Positions 19,798 through 30,800 of a DNA stretch of 64,000 nucleotides are shown in pieces. The position numbers and the translations under genes are program-made. The first letter of the stretch is position 1. Each line of letters begins with the position of its first letter. The stretch comes from Halalkalibacter sp. APA_J-10(15). GTDB taxonomy: Bacteria > Bacillota > Bacilli > Bacillales > Bacillaceae_D. The DNA lies in assembly GCF_023017105.1 (NCBI RefSeq), contig NZ_JALKEV010000018.1, positions 1-64,000 of the forward strand, given 5' to 3'. Below the pieces are notes generated by a model. The model was given only the letters and a program-made list of their open reading frames with translations. It ran no database searches and had not been told where the DNA came from.

Positions 19798-19995
19798 ATG
19801 GCTGACGGAGAAAAGAAAGGGATTGGCAACTTTTTTAGAGGTGTTGTAGCAGAGATGAAGCGCGTATCTTGGCCGACACGTAAGGAGTTAACACGGTACA
19901 CGTGGGTTGTTATTGGTACAGTTATCTTTATTTCTATTTATTTCTTTGTAGTAGATTTAGGAATTTCTGAACTAGTTCGCCTCCTACTCGGTTAA
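19798..19995 (+). CDS. secE: Preprotein translocase subunit SecE
   Basis: A short Gram-positive SecE of 65 residues: an amphipathic N-terminal helix with EMKRVSWPTRKEL, the conserved cytosolic segment, then one transmembrane helix (about 33-60). It clamps SecY in the membrane. ATG 19798 follows GGAGGT; the frame extends upstream, but without a better site. Located before nusG, as usual. Confidence 0.96.
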   Translation: MADGEKKGIGNFFRGVVAEMKRVSWPTRKELTRYTWVVIGTVIFISIYFFVVDLGISELVRLLLG

Positions 19996-19997
19996 TG

Positions 19998-20026
19998 TTG
20001 GTTGATTTTGGTGAAACTGCTAAAAT
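19998..20026 (+). promoter_or_regulatory. Probable SigA promoter of nusG
   Basis: TTGGTT (19998-20003), a 17-bp spacer and TAAAAT (20021-20026). A start near 20033 would fall inside the AGGAGGG at 20031-20037. Confidence 0.5.
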
Positions 20027-20061
20027 AGAGAGGAGGGAAGGGCATAATTGTCCGATTAATT

Positions 20062-20595
20062 GTGGAGAAAAATTGGTATGTAGTACATACGTACTCTGGT
20101 TATGAAAATAAGGTGAAGACAAATTTAGAAAAACGTGTCGAGTCGATGGAAATGGCAGATAAGATTTTCCGCGTGCTTGTTCCTGTCGAAGAAGAGACGG
20201 AAACGAAAAATGGAAAGAGTAAGACGGTTACCAAAAAGGTCTTTCCTGGTTACGTTATTGTAGAAATGATTATGACTGATGACTCATGGTATGTTGTTCG
20301 TAATACACCTGGAGTGACTGGATTTGTTGGGTCTTCGGGTGCAGGTTCTAAGCCAACAGCGCTTCTGCCTGAGGAAGCTGAAGTGATCTTGAAACAAATG
20401 GGTGTCGAGCAACCTAAAGTAGAAGTTGATTTCGAGTTAAAGGAATCCGTCAAAGTTAAAGAAGGTCCTTTTGCCAACTTTATTGGGGTCATTGAAGAGA
20501 TTCAGGACGAAAAGCAGAAATTGAAAGTTCATGTAAATATGTTTGGGCGCGAAACGCCTGTTGAGCTCGAATTCAACCAAGTTGAAAAGATTTAA
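20062..20595 (+). CDS. nusG: Transcription termination/antitermination factor NusG
   Basis: A 177-residue protein starting [18 protein letters not shown]. The NGN domain (about 1-115) includes FPGYVIVEM and [10 protein letters not shown], and a C-terminal KOW domain begins [10 protein letters not shown]. It binds the polymerase clamp and in Bacillus drives sequence-specific pausing. GTG 20062 matches homologous starts, but the only good ribosome site (AGGAGGG, 20031-20037) is 24 bases away, so initiation is unusual; see findings. Confidence 0.96.
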   Translation: MEKNWYVVHTYSGYENKVKTNLEKRVESMEMADKIFRVLVPVEEETETKNGKSKTVTKKVFPGYVIVEMIMTDDSWYVVRNTPGVTGFVGSSGAGSKPTALLPEEAEVILKQMGVEQPKVEVDFELKESVKVKEGPFANFIGVIEEIQDEKQKLKVHVNMFGRETPVELEFNQVEKI

Positions 20596-20603
20596 GAAAT
20601 AAC

Positions 20604-20632
20604 TTGATATCTTTCTCTGGAAGTGATAGAAT
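20604..20632 (+). promoter_or_regulatory. SigA promoter of rplK-rplA
   Basis: TTGATA (20604-20609), a 17-bp spacer and TAGAAT (20627-20632). It gives a leader of about 115 bases before rplK. Confidence 0.65.
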
Positions 20633-20668
20633 CTTCATGGTTGACATTGGTTTATTACATGAGCCACC

Positions 20669-20692
20669 GGGTGCATGAATGCATCCGTTTTT
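20669..20692 (+). terminator. Attenuator-like hairpin in the rplK leader
   Basis: GGGTGCAT and ATGCATCC pair, followed by GTTTTTT. It lies between the promoter and the L1-site-like hairpin, so it may reduce read-through into rplK or terminate nusG transcription. Confidence 0.55.
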
Positions 20693-20695
20693 TGA

Positions 20696-20730
20696 GTGGG
20701 AGGGTATGAGAATACGTACCCGATAACCAC
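20696..20730 (+). promoter_or_regulatory. L1-binding-site-like hairpin before rplK
   Basis: GTGGGAGGGTA ... TACCCGATAACCAC folds with an outer GTGG/CCAC stem, an asymmetric internal loop (GA against GATAA) and an inner GGGTA/TACCC stem. This shape resembles the L1 site in 23S rRNA and in r-protein leaders. A similar motif lies before rplA. L1 feedback is inferred. Confidence 0.55.
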
Positions 20731-20755
20731 ATCACGGACTAAGGAGGTGTGTCAC

Positions 20756-21181
20756 GTGGCTAAAAAGGTTATTAAAATGGTAAAGTTACAAATTCCTGCT
20801 GGGAAAGCTAATCCAGCGCCACCAGTTGGTCCTGCATTAGGTCAAGCAGGTGTAAATATCATGGGTTTCTGTAAAGAATTTAACGCGCGTACTTCAGATC
20901 AAGCGGGTCTTATTATTCCTGTTGAGATCACAGTGTTTGAAGATCGTTCGTTTACATTCATCACAAAAACTCCGCCGGCAGCGGTTCTACTTAAAAAAGC
21001 TGCTGGGATTGATTCAGGTTCTGGTGAGCCGAACAAAACAAAGGTTGCTACATTAAAGCGTGATAAAGTACGCGAAATCGCTGAGACAAAGATGCCTGAT
21101 TTAAACGCTGCAAACGTTGAGTCTGCAATGCGTATGGTTGAAGGTACAGCACGTAGCATGGGAATTGTGATTGAAGATTAA
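20756..21181 (+). CDS. rplK: 50S ribosomal protein L11
   Basis: L11 (141 residues) forms the GTPase-associated centre with 23S rRNA. It starts [30 protein letters not shown], and proline-rich PPVGPALGQ is the factor-binding hinge. GTG 20756 lies six bases after AAGGAGGTG; the open frame begins earlier at 20696 but crosses the hairpin. It is the first gene of the rplK-rplA unit. Confidence 0.96.
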   Translation: MAKKVIKMVKLQIPAGKANPAPPVGPALGQAGVNIMGFCKEFNARTSDQAGLIIPVEITVFEDRSFTFITKTPPAAVLLKKAAGIDSGSGEPNKTKVATLKRDKVREIAETKMPDLNAANVESAMRMVEGTARSMGIVIED

Positions 21182-21240
21182 TTAGTTTGATGAGATTCGC
21201 TAGCGTGAGGTTGCAACCAGTTGGTTCGCAACCTTTCATA

Positions 21241-21267
21241 GTGGGAGGTAACTACCGCTAAAACCAC
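21241..21267 (+). promoter_or_regulatory. L1-binding-site-like hairpin before rplA
   Basis: GTGGGAGGTA ... ACCGCTAAAACCAC repeats the GTGG-GA-GGT / ACC-loop-CCAC arrangement of the 20696 motif, directly upstream of the rplA ribosome site. It probably lets L1 act on its own cistron. Confidence 0.5.
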
Positions 21268-21286
21268 ATTCGAGGAGGAAATAAAC

Positions 21287-21982
21287 ATGGCTAAGGGAAG
21301 TAAGAAGTATACAGATGCTCTTAAGCTTGTAGATCGTGATACAGCGTACCAAGTAGAAGAAGCAATTGAATTAGTGAAAAAGACGTCTACGGCTAAGTTC
21401 GATGAAACAGTTGAAGTGGCTGTTCGACTTGGTGTAGATCCGAAGAAAGCAGATCAACAAATTCGTGGAGCTGTTGTCCTTCCAAACGGAACAGGAAAAA
21501 CGCAACGCGTATTAGTATTTGCTAAAGGTGAAAAGGCGAAAGAGGCAGAAGCAGCTGGTGCAGATTTCGTAGGAGAAGAGGATTTAATCAATAAGATCAA
21601 CCAAGGTTGGTTTGACTTTGATGTAATCGTAGCGACTCCAGATATGATGGCGCAAGTTGGTAAGCTAGGCCGTGTGTTGGGGCCGAAAGGTTTAATGCCG
21701 AACCCTAAGACTGGTACGGTAACATTTGATGTTTCTAAGGCTGTTAATGAGATCAAAGCGGGTAAGGTTGAATACCGTGTTGATAAAGCCGGAAACATAC
21801 ATGTTCCGATTGGTAAAGTTTCATTTGAATCTGAGAAGCTTGTTGAAAACTTCACGACAATCATTGAAACGTTAGTAAAAGCAAAGCCGTCAGCGTCTAA
21901 AGGGACTTACATGAAAAATGTTGCGGTCGCTTCAACAATGGGACCAGGCGTGCGTGTGAACGCAACAGCGTTTTCAAAATAA
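21287..21982 (+). CDS. rplA: 50S ribosomal protein L1
   Basis: L1 stalk protein of 231 residues with the two-domain fold. [16 protein letters not shown] is the L1 signature and [20 protein letters not shown] follows. It binds helix 76-78 of 23S rRNA and, in many bacteria, its own mRNA. ATG 21287 is nine bases behind GAGGAGG. Follows rplK by about 105 bp with the regulatory hairpin between. Confidence 0.97.
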   Translation: MAKGSKKYTDALKLVDRDTAYQVEEAIELVKKTSTAKFDETVEVAVRLGVDPKKADQQIRGAVVLPNGTGKTQRVLVFAKGEKAKEAEAAGADFVGEEDLINKINQGWFDFDVIVATPDMMAQVGKLGRVLGPKGLMPNPKTGTVTFDVSKAVNEIKAGKVEYRVDKAGNIHVPIGKVSFESEKLVENFTTIIETLVKAKPSASKGTYMKNVAVASTMGPGVRVNATAFSK

Positions 21983-21985
21983 AGA

Positions 21986-22014
21986 TTGACTTCATTCAGT
22001 CGTGTCTGTATACT
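21986..22014 (+). promoter_or_regulatory. SigA promoter of rplJ-rplL
   Basis: TTGACT (21986-21991), a 17-bp spacer and TATACT (22009-22014), immediately after the rplA stop. Confidence 0.85.
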
Positions 22015-22020
22015 AATTAA

Positions 22021-22170
22021 GGTGTCATAACAGATGCGTTAAAATTTAAAAGTCATACCGTAGACAGTAGGAGTGCTTAGCACTTAATTACCTACCGAGG
22101 TAAGCAATAGATGCAGATAATAAAACTGTGTTTGTGTGCCCTCATGTCTACATGAGGGCACTTTTTATGC
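22021..22170 (+). promoter_or_regulatory. L10 leader with attenuator
   Basis: The leader holds the blocks GTAGACAGTAGGAGTGCTTAG and ACCTACCGAGG typical of the Firmicutes L10 leader, followed by GTGCCCTCATGT/ACATGAGGGCAC and T5 (22136-22166). The L10-L12 complex binding here is expected to favour termination and so hold L10 and L7/L12 in balance. Confidence 0.88.
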
Positions 22171-22207
22171 TTGAACGGTATAGGACAGCATAATAGGAGG
22201 TGTAAGG

Positions 22208-22705
22208 ATGAGTGTATTAGAACAGAAGAAACAGGTTGTTTCAACGATTGCGACTAAGCTTCGTGATAGTAAAGCGACGGTTGTTGTTGATTACCGTGGT
22301 CTTAATGTTGCAGAAGTGACTGAGCTACGTAAACAACTGCGTGAAGCTGGAGTAGAATTTAAAGTATATAAGAATTCATTGGCTCGTCGTGCGACAGCTG
22401 AAGCTGGACTTACAGAGCTTGATGAGCAATTAGTTGGTCCGACTGCGATTGCTTTTAGTGAAGACGATGTTATTGCTCCGGCGAAAGTGTTAAACAACTT
22501 TGCTAAAGAACATGAAGCTTTAGAAATTAAAGCGGGTGTTCTTGAAGGTCAGGTTGTATCAGTAGCTGAAGTGAAGGCTCTTGCTGAACTTCCATCAAGA
22601 GAAGGCCTTCTTTCTATGCTTGCAAATGTACTACAAGCTCCAGTTCGCAGCTTCGCATTGGCTACAAAGGCCGTTGCCGAGCAAAAGGAAGAACAAGGCG
22701 CTTAA
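22208..22705 (+). CDS. rplJ: 50S ribosomal protein L10
   Basis: Base of the ribosomal stalk, 165 residues. The N-terminal rRNA-binding domain contains [21 protein letters not shown], and the C-terminal helix binds L7/L12 dimers. It starts at ATG 22208 behind AGGAGGTG, after the L10 leader, and rplL is 76 bp on. Confidence 0.96.
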   Translation: MSVLEQKKQVVSTIATKLRDSKATVVVDYRGLNVAEVTELRKQLREAGVEFKVYKNSLARRATAEAGLTELDEQLVGPTAIAFSEDDVIAPAKVLNNFAKEHEALEIKAGVLEGQVVSVAEVKALAELPSREGLLSMLANVLQAPVRSFALATKAVAEQKEEQGA

Positions 22706-22781
22706 TAGTGCGTAATGAAATGCGATTATTAATCGTATAGCTCGATTCGAAATAAAACCAATAAATAGGAGGATTTAAATC

Positions 22782-23144
22782 ATGAGTAAAGAACAAATCA
22801 TTGAAGCGATTAAAGAAATGTCAGTATTAGAACTTAACGACCTAGTTAAAGCAATTGAAGAAGAATTTGGTGTAACAGCAGCAGCTCCTGTAGCTGTAGC
22901 AGCAGCTGGCGGAGACGCTGGCGCAGCTGAGCAAACTGAGTTTGACGTTGTTCTTGAAGCAGCTGGTGGTTCTAAGATCAATGTTATCAAAGTTGTTCGT
23001 GAGCTTACTGGTCTTGGTCTTAAAGAAGCGAAGGCACTTGTTGATGGTGCTCCAGCTCCAATTAAAGAAGGCGTTGCGAAAGAAGAAGCGGAAGAAGCGA
23101 AAGCTAAGCTTGAAGAAGCTGGTGCTTCAGTAGAAGTTAAGTAA
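22782..23144 (+). CDS. rplL: 50S ribosomal protein L7/L12
   Basis: Stalk protein of 120 residues: N-terminal dimerisation helices, an Ala/Gly-rich hinge near 38-52 and the factor-binding C-terminal domain with [20 protein letters not shown]. It recruits translational GTPases. It is the last gene of the unit, closed by a terminator 17 bp on. Confidence 0.97.
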   Translation: MSKEQIIEAIKEMSVLELNDLVKAIEEEFGVTAAAPVAVAAAGGDAGAAEQTEFDVVLEAAGGSKINVIKVVRELTGLGLKEAKALVDGAPAPIKEGVAKEEAEEAKAKLEEAGASVEVK

Positions 23145-23159
23145 GTTTAATGCTGATAT

Positions 23160-23189
23160 GAAAAAGACTCGCATTTGCGAGTCTTTTTC
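23160..23189 (+). terminator. Terminator after rplL
   Basis: AAAAAGACTCGC-ATTT-GCGAGTCTTTTT, a perfect 12-bp stem with a four-base loop. Confidence 0.92.
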
Positions 23190-23310
23190 AATATAATCAG
23201 CTTCAATATTCAAGAAAGGGATGCTAAGACCAACAAACGTTTTTAGCTGAAATTCTGAGCAGTAGGGAAGAGGCTTTTGTCCCAGCACCTTTTCTAAAAC
23301 GAAGGAGGAT

Positions 23311-23919
23311 ATGCGAACATTGTCAGAGCATTATTATAGTGAGAAGCCGACTGTCGATAGTGATGCGAAGGAATGGTCGGTCAATTTAAATGGTGAAAAC
23401 TTTCTATTTGCGTCTGATCGAGGTGTCTTTTCGAAAGAAGGGATCGATTTTGGAAGTCGGTTATTAATTGAAACATTTGAGCTGCCGTCAGTTCCAGGTG
23501 GTATTGTTGATGTAGGTTGTGGGTATGGACCGATTGGAATTTCAGTTGCGTCCATGGACTCCTCAAGGGTGGTTCATATGGTTGATATGAATGAAAGAGC
23601 GCTTGCTCTAGCTAAGCATAATGCCAAACGCAATCAATGTGAAAATGTTGAGGTTTACAAAAGTGATTGTCTTGCGCAGGTTAAGGGCACTTTCGCTGCT
23701 ATTGTGACAAACCCGCCGATACGCGCAGGGAAAAAGGTGGTTCATACCATTTTTGAACAGGCATCAACATCTCTTATCGAACAAGGTGAGTTATGGGTTG
23801 TTATTCAAAAAAAGCAAGGAGCTCCTTCTGCAATTGAACGTTTAAAACAATTATTTAATTCAGTGGAAGTTACCGTAAAGAAAAAAGGTTACTTTGTTTT
23901 ATTAGCAAAAAAAGTTTGA
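23311..23919 (+). CDS. ybxB: Class I SAM methyltransferase, RsmC-like (YbxB)
   Basis: A 202-residue methyltransferase with the SAM motif VDVGCGYGPIG and the N6/N2-type motif NPPIRAGK. These are the marks of small-subunit rRNA guanine methyltransferases of the RsmC group. Homologues begin near LSEHYYSEKP, which favours the TTG at 23320 (11 bases from AAGGAGG) over ATG 23311 (two bases). It sits between rplL and rpoB as in B. subtilis. Target nucleotide is inferred from family. Confidence 0.9.
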   Translation: MRTLSEHYYSEKPTVDSDAKEWSVNLNGENFLFASDRGVFSKEGIDFGSRLLIETFELPSVPGGIVDVGCGYGPIGISVASMDSSRVVHMVDMNERALALAKHNAKRNQCENVEVYKSDCLAQVKGTFAAIVTNPPIRAGKKVVHTIFEQASTSLIEQGELWVVIQKKQGAPSAIERLKQLFNSVEVTVKKKGYFVLLAKKV

Positions 23920-23944
23920 CCTGACTTGTCTTTTGTGATATTGT
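23916..23944 (+). promoter_or_regulatory. Possible promoter for rpoB
   Basis: TTGACC (23916-23921), a 17-bp spacer and TATTGT (23939-23944), overlapping the ybxB stop. It would give a leader of about 240 bases. The rest of 23945-24192 is AT-rich with no structure that I can name. Confidence 0.4.
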
Positions 23945-24192
23945 TATTTAATGCGTATAACTACCTATTTTTAGATCAAATCGTTCAAGAAAGTCAAGAC
24001 TTTTTTGATGAATAGACTTGGATAAATGTGGTTATACTGGAGTAATCGTAGGGAAACGTACATAATCGTGTGTGCGCATTTTTGTGTGAATCTTAAAAAT
24101 CATTCATTTCCCTTCATTATATTATGTAATTGAAGATGAAGAGATATGATTGTTTTTAGATACTATAACGCCAGATTTGAGGGGTGAATCAG

Positions 24193-27100
24193 TTGACAGG
24201 TCAACTAGTTCAGTATGGACGCCACCGCCAGCGAAGAAGTTATGCAAGAATTAATGAAGTGTTGGAGCTGCCGAATTTAATTGAGATTCAAACAGCATCC
24301 TATCAGTGGTTTCTTGATGAGGGATTAAGGGAAATGTTCCAAGATATTTCTCCTATTCAAGACTTCACAGGAAATTTAGTCCTAGAATTTATTGACTATA
24401 GTCTTGGAGAGCCGAAGTATCCAGTCGATGAATCAAAAGAACGTGATGTCACTTATGCAGCACCATTACGAGTGAAGGTTCGATTGATTAATAAGGAGAC
24501 TGGAGAGGTCAAGGAACAGGAAGTCTTTATGGGAGATTTTCCATTAATGACTGAGACGGGTACGTTTGTTATAAATGGAGCAGAACGTGTCATTGTTTCA
24601 CAGCTTGTTCGTTCGCCAAGTGTTTACTACAGTCAAAAAACGGACAAAAACGGTAAAAAAGGTTTTACGGCAACTGTTATTCCGAATCGTGGGGCATGGT
24701 TAGAGCTTGAAACAGATGCGAAAGATATCGTTTACGTTCGAATTGATCGTACGCGAAAGGTACCTGTTACAGTTCTATTGCGTGCGTTAGGTTTTGGATC
24801 TGATCAAGAGATCATTGATTTATTAGGGGAAGATGAGTATCTTCGTAATTCGTTGGAAAAGGATAATACAGACGGGACAGAAAAGGCACTTTTAGAAATT
24901 TATGAGCGCCTTCGTCCAGGTGAACCGCCAACTGTTGAGAATGCGAAGAGCTTACTTGATTCGCGTTTCTTTGACCCTAAAAGATATGATTTAGCTAATG
25001 TTGGTCGCTATAAAATCAACAAAAAGCTTCATATAAAGAACCGCTTATTTAACCAGCGCCTAGCAGAAACACTGATTGACCCTGAAACAGGTGAAGTGAT
25101 TGCTGAAGAAGGCACGTTATTAGATCGACGTACGTTAGATCGCGTACTTCCTTATCTTGAAAATAACGTAGGCTTCCGTCGAGTTCGCGCTTCGGGTGGA
25201 GTTGTTGAGGATGCTGAGATTGATATTCAATCAATCTTAATTTATGCACCAGATGATCAAGATGGAGAGAATACCATTCGTGTTATTGGTAATGGATTAG
25301 TAGAGCGTGAAGTGAAGCATATTACACCTTCAGATATTATCGCTTCTATCAACTATTTCTTTAATTTATTACACAGTGTCGGTGATACAGATGACATTGA
25401 TCATTTAGGAAACCGCAGGCTGCGTTCAGTTGGAGAGCTTTTACAAAACCAATTCCGTATTGGTTTATCACGTATGGAGCGTGTTGTTCGTGAAAGGATG
25501 TCCATTCAAGATCCTAACATGATCACACCACAAGCGCTTATTAATATTCGTCCGGTCATTGCTTCTATTAAGGAGTTCTTTGGTAGCTCACAGTTGTCTC
25601 AGTTTATGGATCAAACGAATCCATTGGCAGAGTTAACTCATAAGCGTCGTCTTTCAGCGCTAGGACCAGGTGGACTGACTCGTGAACGTGCTGGTTTTGA
25701 AGTGCGTGACGTTCACTACTCCCACTATGGCCGTATGTGTCCGATTGAAACGCCAGAGGGCCCTAATATTGGTCTTATTAACTCATTATCTTCTTACGCT
25801 AAGGTGAATGAGTTTGGGTTTATGGAAACTCCTTACCGTCGTGTAGACCCTGAGACGGGTAAAGTGACCGATCAGATCGACTACTTAACGGCTGATGAAG
25901 AAGATAACTACGTTGTTGCACAGGCAAACGCCATCTTAAAAGAAGATGGGTCATTTGTGAATGATAATATTATTGCTCGTTTCCGTGGTGAAAATACAGT
26001 TGTTCCGCGTGAACGTATTGATTATATGGATGTATCACCAAAACAAGTTGTTTCAGCGGCGACGTCATGTATACCGTTCTTAGAAAACGATGACTCTAAC
26101 CGAGCATTAATGGGAGCGAACATGCAACGTCAAGCGGTACCGTTGCTCGTTCCTGAAGCGCCGTTTGTTGGAACTGGTATGGAACACGTTTCAGCGAAAG
26201 ATTCCGGTGCAGCAATCGTTTCGAAGACGAAGGGTATTGTTGAGCGAGTGACAGCTAAGGAAATTTTGGTACGTCAATTAGAGGTTGTGGATGGTCAAGA
26301 AGTCAAAGGTGATTTAGACAAATATCGATTACAAAAATTTGTCCGTTCGAATCAAGGTACTAGTTACAATCAACGCCCGATTGTTGCGGAAGGTAATGTC
26401 GTTGAGAAGCGTGAAATCTTAGCTGACGGTCCTTCGATGGAGCAAGGTGAAATGGCACTAGGACGTAATGTACTAGTTGGATTTATGACTTGGGAAGGGT
26501 ACAACTATGAGGATGCCATTATTCTGAGTGAGCGTCTTGTGAAAGATGACGTTTATACATCTGTCCACATTGAAGAATATGAGTCAGAAGCACGAGATAC
26601 AAAATTAGGTCCTGAGGAAATCACTCGTGATATTCCGAATGTTGGTGAAGATGCGTTAAGAAATCTTGATGAGCGTGGAATTATTCGTGTCGGTGCTGAG
26701 GTGAAGGATGGAGACATTCTTGTCGGTAAAGTAACGCCAAAAGGTGTAACGGAATTGACAGCTGAAGAGCGCTTATTACATGCAATCTTCGGTGAAAAGG
26801 CGCGTGAAGTACGTGATACTTCGCTTCGAGCACCTCATGGTGGCGATGGAATTGTCCTCGATGTGAAAATATTTAATCGTGAAGATGGCGATGAATTACC
26901 TCCGGGTGTGAATCAGCTTGTACGTGTTTATATCGTACAGAAACGTAAGATTCATGAAGGGGACAAAATGGCTGGACGTCACGGTAACAAAGGGGTTATA
27001 TCACGAATTCTTCCTGAAGAAGATATGCCTTATTTACCAGATGGAACACCGATTGACATCATGTTAAACCCATTAGGGGTACCATCACGTATGAATATTG

Positions 27101-27735
27101 GGCAAGTACTTGAGCTTCACTTAGGTATGGCTGCAAGGAAACTCGGTATTCATGTTGCTTCACCAGTATTTGATGGTGCGAGTGAGGATGATGTGTGGAA
27201 TACGTTAGAAGAAGCGGGTCTTGCTCGTGACGGTAAAACGATCCTTTATGATGGACGTACTGGTGATCCGTTTGATAACCGAGTGTCTGTTGGTATTATG
27301 TATATGATTAAATTGGCACACATGGTTGATGATAAGTTGCATGCTCGTTCTACAGGACCGTACTCACTCGTTACACAGCAGCCACTAGGTGGTAAAGCAC
27401 AGTTCGGTGGACAGCGTTTTGGTGAGATGGAGGTTTGGGCGTTAGAAGCATATGGCGCTGCATACACTCTCCAAGAAATCTTAACGGTGAAATCAGATGA
27501 TGTTGTTGGACGTGTAAAAACGTATGAAGCGATAGTTAAAGGCGAAAATGTTCCTGAGCCAGGTGTACCAGAGTCATTTAAAGTATTAATTAAAGAGCTT
27601 CAATCGTTAGGTATGGATGTGAAAATGCTCTCGAGCAATGAAGAGGAAATTGAAATGAGAGAGCTTGATGATGAAGACGATCATGCAAGCGAGAAGCTTA
27701 ACCTGAATTTTGAATCAAGTGAATCGAGCGTTTAA
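24193..27735 (+). CDS. rpoB: RNA polymerase subunit beta
   Basis: 1180 residues from TTG 24193, starting [20 protein letters not shown]. The rifampicin region near 465-520 reads [30 protein letters not shown], which is wild type (no resistance change seen). HGNKGVIS and [24 protein letters not shown] near the C-terminus are catalytic-core signatures. A GTG nine bases earlier (24184) lies inside the ribosome site GAGGGGTGA, so the TTG used in B. subtilis is preferred. The acidic C-terminal tail is short. Pairs with rpoC downstream. Confidence 0.98.
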   Translation: MTGQLVQYGRHRQRRSYARINEVLELPNLIEIQTASYQWFLDEGLREMFQDISPIQDFTGNLVLEFIDYSLGEPKYPVDESKERDVTYAAPLRVKVRLINKETGEVKEQEVFMGDFPLMTETGTFVINGAERVIVSQLVRSPSVYYSQKTDKNGKKGFTATVIPNRGAWLELETDAKDIVYVRIDRTRKVPVTVLLRALGFGSDQEIIDLLGEDEYLRNSLEKDNTDGTEKALLEIYERLRPGEPPTVENAKSLLDSRFFDPKRYDLANVGRYKINKKLHIKNRLFNQRLAETLIDPETGEVIAEEGTLLDRRTLDRVLPYLENNVGFRRVRASGGVVEDAEIDIQSILIYAPDDQDGENTIRVIGNGLVEREVKHITPSDIIASINYFFNLLHSVGDTDDIDHLGNRRLRSVGELLQNQFRIGLSRMERVVRERMSIQDPNMITPQALINIRPVIASIKEFFGSSQLSQFMDQTNPLAELTHKRRLSALGPGGLTRERAGFEVRDVHYSHYGRMCPIETPEGPNIGLINSLSSYAKVNEFGFMETPYRRVDPETGKVTDQIDYLTADEEDNYVVAQANAILKEDGSFVNDNIIARFRGENTVVPRERIDYMDVSPKQVVSAATSCIPFLENDDSNRALMGANMQRQAVPLLVPEAPFVGTGMEHVSAKDSGAAIVSKTKGIVERVTAKEILVRQLEVVDGQEVKGDLDKYRLQKFVRSNQGTSYNQRPIVAEGNVVEKREILADGPSMEQGEMALGRNVLVGFMTWEGYNYEDAIILSERLVKDDVYTSVHIEEYESEARDTKLGPEEITRDIPNVGEDALRNLDERGIIRVGAEVKDGDILVGKVTPKGVTELTAEERLLHAIFGEKAREVRDTSLRAPHGGDGIVLDVKIFNREDGDELPPGVNQLVRVYIVQKRKIHEGDKMAGRHGNKGVISRILPEEDMPYLPDGTPIDIMLNPLGVPSRMNIGQVLELHLGMAARKLGIHVASPVFDGASEDDVWNTLEEAGLARDGKTILYDGRTGDPFDNRVSVGIMYMIKLAHMVDDKLHARSTGPYSLVTQQPLGGKAQFGGQRFGEMEVWALEAYGAAYTLQEILTVKSDDVVGRVKTYEAIVKGENVPEPGVPESFKVLIKELQSLGMDVKMLSSNEEEIEMRELDDEDDHASEKLNLNFESSESSV

Positions 27736-27847
27736 TGGACATTTTGGGGGCTAGTTAGGTAACTAGTTCCCAGAACTGTCTCATTCTCATTATAGTTGAA
27801 TGATTGGCAATTGAATTGATCCGGAAACCAAAAGGGAGGTTAGCCCC

Positions 27848-30800
27848 TTGATAGATGTAAACAACTTCGAATATATGAAAATTGGTCTTGCTTCACCAAA
27901 GAAGATTCGTTCTTGGTCAAGAGGAGAAGTTAAAAAGCCAGAAACCATTAACTACCGTACTTTAAAGCCAGAGAAAGACGGGCTTTTCTGTGAGCGTATT
28001 TTTGGTCCGACAAAAGATTGGGAATGCCACTGCGGAAAGTATAAGCGTGTACGCTACAAAGGTGTTGTCTGTGACCGCTGTGGTGTGGAAGTAACACGAG
28101 CAAAGGTTCGTCGTGAGCGTATGGGTCATATTGAACTAGCTGCACCTGTATCGCATATTTGGTATTTCAAAGGAATACCAAGTCGTATGGGGTTAGTATT
28201 AGATATGTCTCCTCGTTCTTTAGAAGAAGTCATTTATTTTGCTTCGTATGTTGTCACAGATCCAGGTGATACAGCTCTCGAGAAGAAGCAGCTGCTATCA
28301 GAAAAGGAATATCGCGCGTACCGTGATAAATATGGTCGTTCATTTCAAGCTCAAATGGGCGCGGAAGCGATTCGTAAGCTACTTGCGGATATCGATCTTG
28401 AAAAAGAAGTTTCGTTATTGAAAGAGGAGCTTGTCACAGCACAAGGCCAACGTCGTACACGAGCGATTAAACGCTTAGAAGTATTAGAAGCATTCCGTAA
28501 TTCAGGAAACGAACCATCATGGATGATTCTTGATGTGTTACCTGTCATTCCACCAGAGTTACGACCAATGGTTCAATTAGACGGTGGTCGATTTGCTACA
28601 TCTGATTTAAATGATTTGTATCGTCGTGTTATTAATCGAAATAATCGATTAAAGCGTCTATTGGATCTAGGAGCACCTAATATTATTGTTCAAAATGAAA
28701 AGCGAATGCTCCAAGAAGCAGTTGATGCGTTAATTGATAACGGTCGTCGTGGTCGTCCGGTTACTGGACCTGGGAATCGTCCGTTGAAGTCTCTTTCCCA
28801 TATGTTGAAAGGGAAGCAAGGTCGTTTCCGTCAAAACTTATTAGGGAAACGCGTTGACTATTCAGGTCGTTCGGTAATCGTTGTAGGACCGAACTTAAAG
28901 ATGTACCAATGTGGTCTACCGAAGGAAATGGCACTTGAGCTCTTTAAGCCGTTTGTTATGAAGGAATTAGTCAGCAAAGGTTTAGCTCATAACATTAAGA
29001 GTGCTAAACGTAAAGTGGAGCGCGTCCATCCAGAAGTTTGGGATGTGCTTGAAGAAGTCATTCGTGAACATCCGGTTCTTTTGAATCGTGCACCTACATT
29101 ACACCGTCTTGGTATTCAAGCGTTTGAACCAACATTAGTAGAAGGGCGTGCAATTAGATTACACCCTCTAGTATGTACAGCGTATAACGCTGACTTTGAC
29201 GGGGATCAGATGGCTGTGCACGTACCGTTATCAGCAGAAGCGCAAGCTGAAGCTCGTATTTTAATGTTGGCTGCTCAGAATATTTTGAATCCGAAAGATG
29301 GGAAGCCAGTTGTTACGCCGTCACAGGATATGGTTTTAGGGAACTACTATTTAACGATGGAGCGTAAAGATGCCATTGGTGAGGGGTCTGTCTTTAAGGA
29401 TACGAATGAAGCGTTGATTGCTTATCAGAATGGCTTTGTACATTTACACAGTCGTGTTGCTATCCCTGTTCAATCACTAGGGAAAACGACATTTAGAGAT
29501 GATCAATATGATAAGTTGCTCTTAACAACGGTTGGAAAGCTGATCTTTAATGAGATCTTACCTGATTCGTTCCCGTATGTGAATGAGTCAACGTTGATGA
29601 ATTTAGAAGTAGCAATACCTGATAAATATATTGTACCAAGCTCGACAGATGTGAAAAAGCACTTTGCTGAAAATGAATTAGTTGAACCGTTTAAGAAAGG
29701 CTTCCTAGGTCTTGTTATTGCTGAAGTATTTAAGAAGTTTGCGATTGCTGAAACGTCTAAAATGCTTGATCGTATGAAGGAGCTTGGGTTTAAATATTCT
29801 ACGCGCGCAGGTATTACAGTAGGTGTCGCTGATATTGTTGTATTAGCTGAGAAGAAAGAAATTTTAGCTGATGCTGAAAAGAAAGTTGATAAAGTACAAA
29901 AGCAATTCCGTCGTGGTTTAATTACCGAAGAGGAACGCTATGATCGTGTCATTTCAATCTGGAGTGAAGCGAAGGATATTATTCAAAGTAAGCTAATGGG
30001 CACGTTGGATCGTAGTAACCCAATCTTTATGATGAGTGATTCAGGTGCACGTGGTAATGCCTCAAACTTCACACAGCTTGCAGGTATGCGTGGATTAATG
30101 GCGAATCCATCTGGACGAATTATTGAATTACCGATTAAATCAAGCTTCCGTGAAGGTTTAACGGTATTGGAATACTTTATCTCTACACATGGGGCGCGTA
30201 AAGGTCTGGCAGATACTGCGCTTAAGACTGCCGATTCAGGTTACTTAACACGTCGACTCGTTGATGTTGCTCAAGATGTCATCGTTCGTTCTGATGACTG
30301 TGGTACAGATCGTGGCTTAGAAGTGAAAGCTATTAAAGAAGGTAATGAAGTCATCGAAGACTTATATGACCGTTTAGTTGGTCGGGTTGCCTTTAAGACG
30401 GTTAAGCACCCAGAAACAGGTGAAGTATTAGTATCAAGAAATGAACTTATTCATGAGGACATTGCGAAACAAATCATTGAAGCTGATGTAGAAGAAGTAA
30501 CGATTCGCTCTGTGTTTACTTGTGATACACGTCACGGTGTTTGTAAGAAGTGTTATGGGCGTAACTTAGCGACCGGCAGTGATGTCGAAGTAGGTGAGGC
30601 AGTCGGAATTATCGCTGCTCAATCAATCGGGGAACCAGGTACACAGCTTACAATGCGTACATTCCATACTGGTGGGGTTGCAGGAGACGATATTACACAA
30701 GGTCTTCCTCGTATCCAAGAATTGTTTGAAGCGCGTAACCCTAAAGGGCAGGCGGTTATTACTGAAATCGATGGAGAAATTATTGACTTCAAAGAAGGCG

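Noticed and set aside
25590-25680. Rifampicin-resistance change in rpoB
   Set aside because: The cluster I region reads as wild type at the usual resistance positions.
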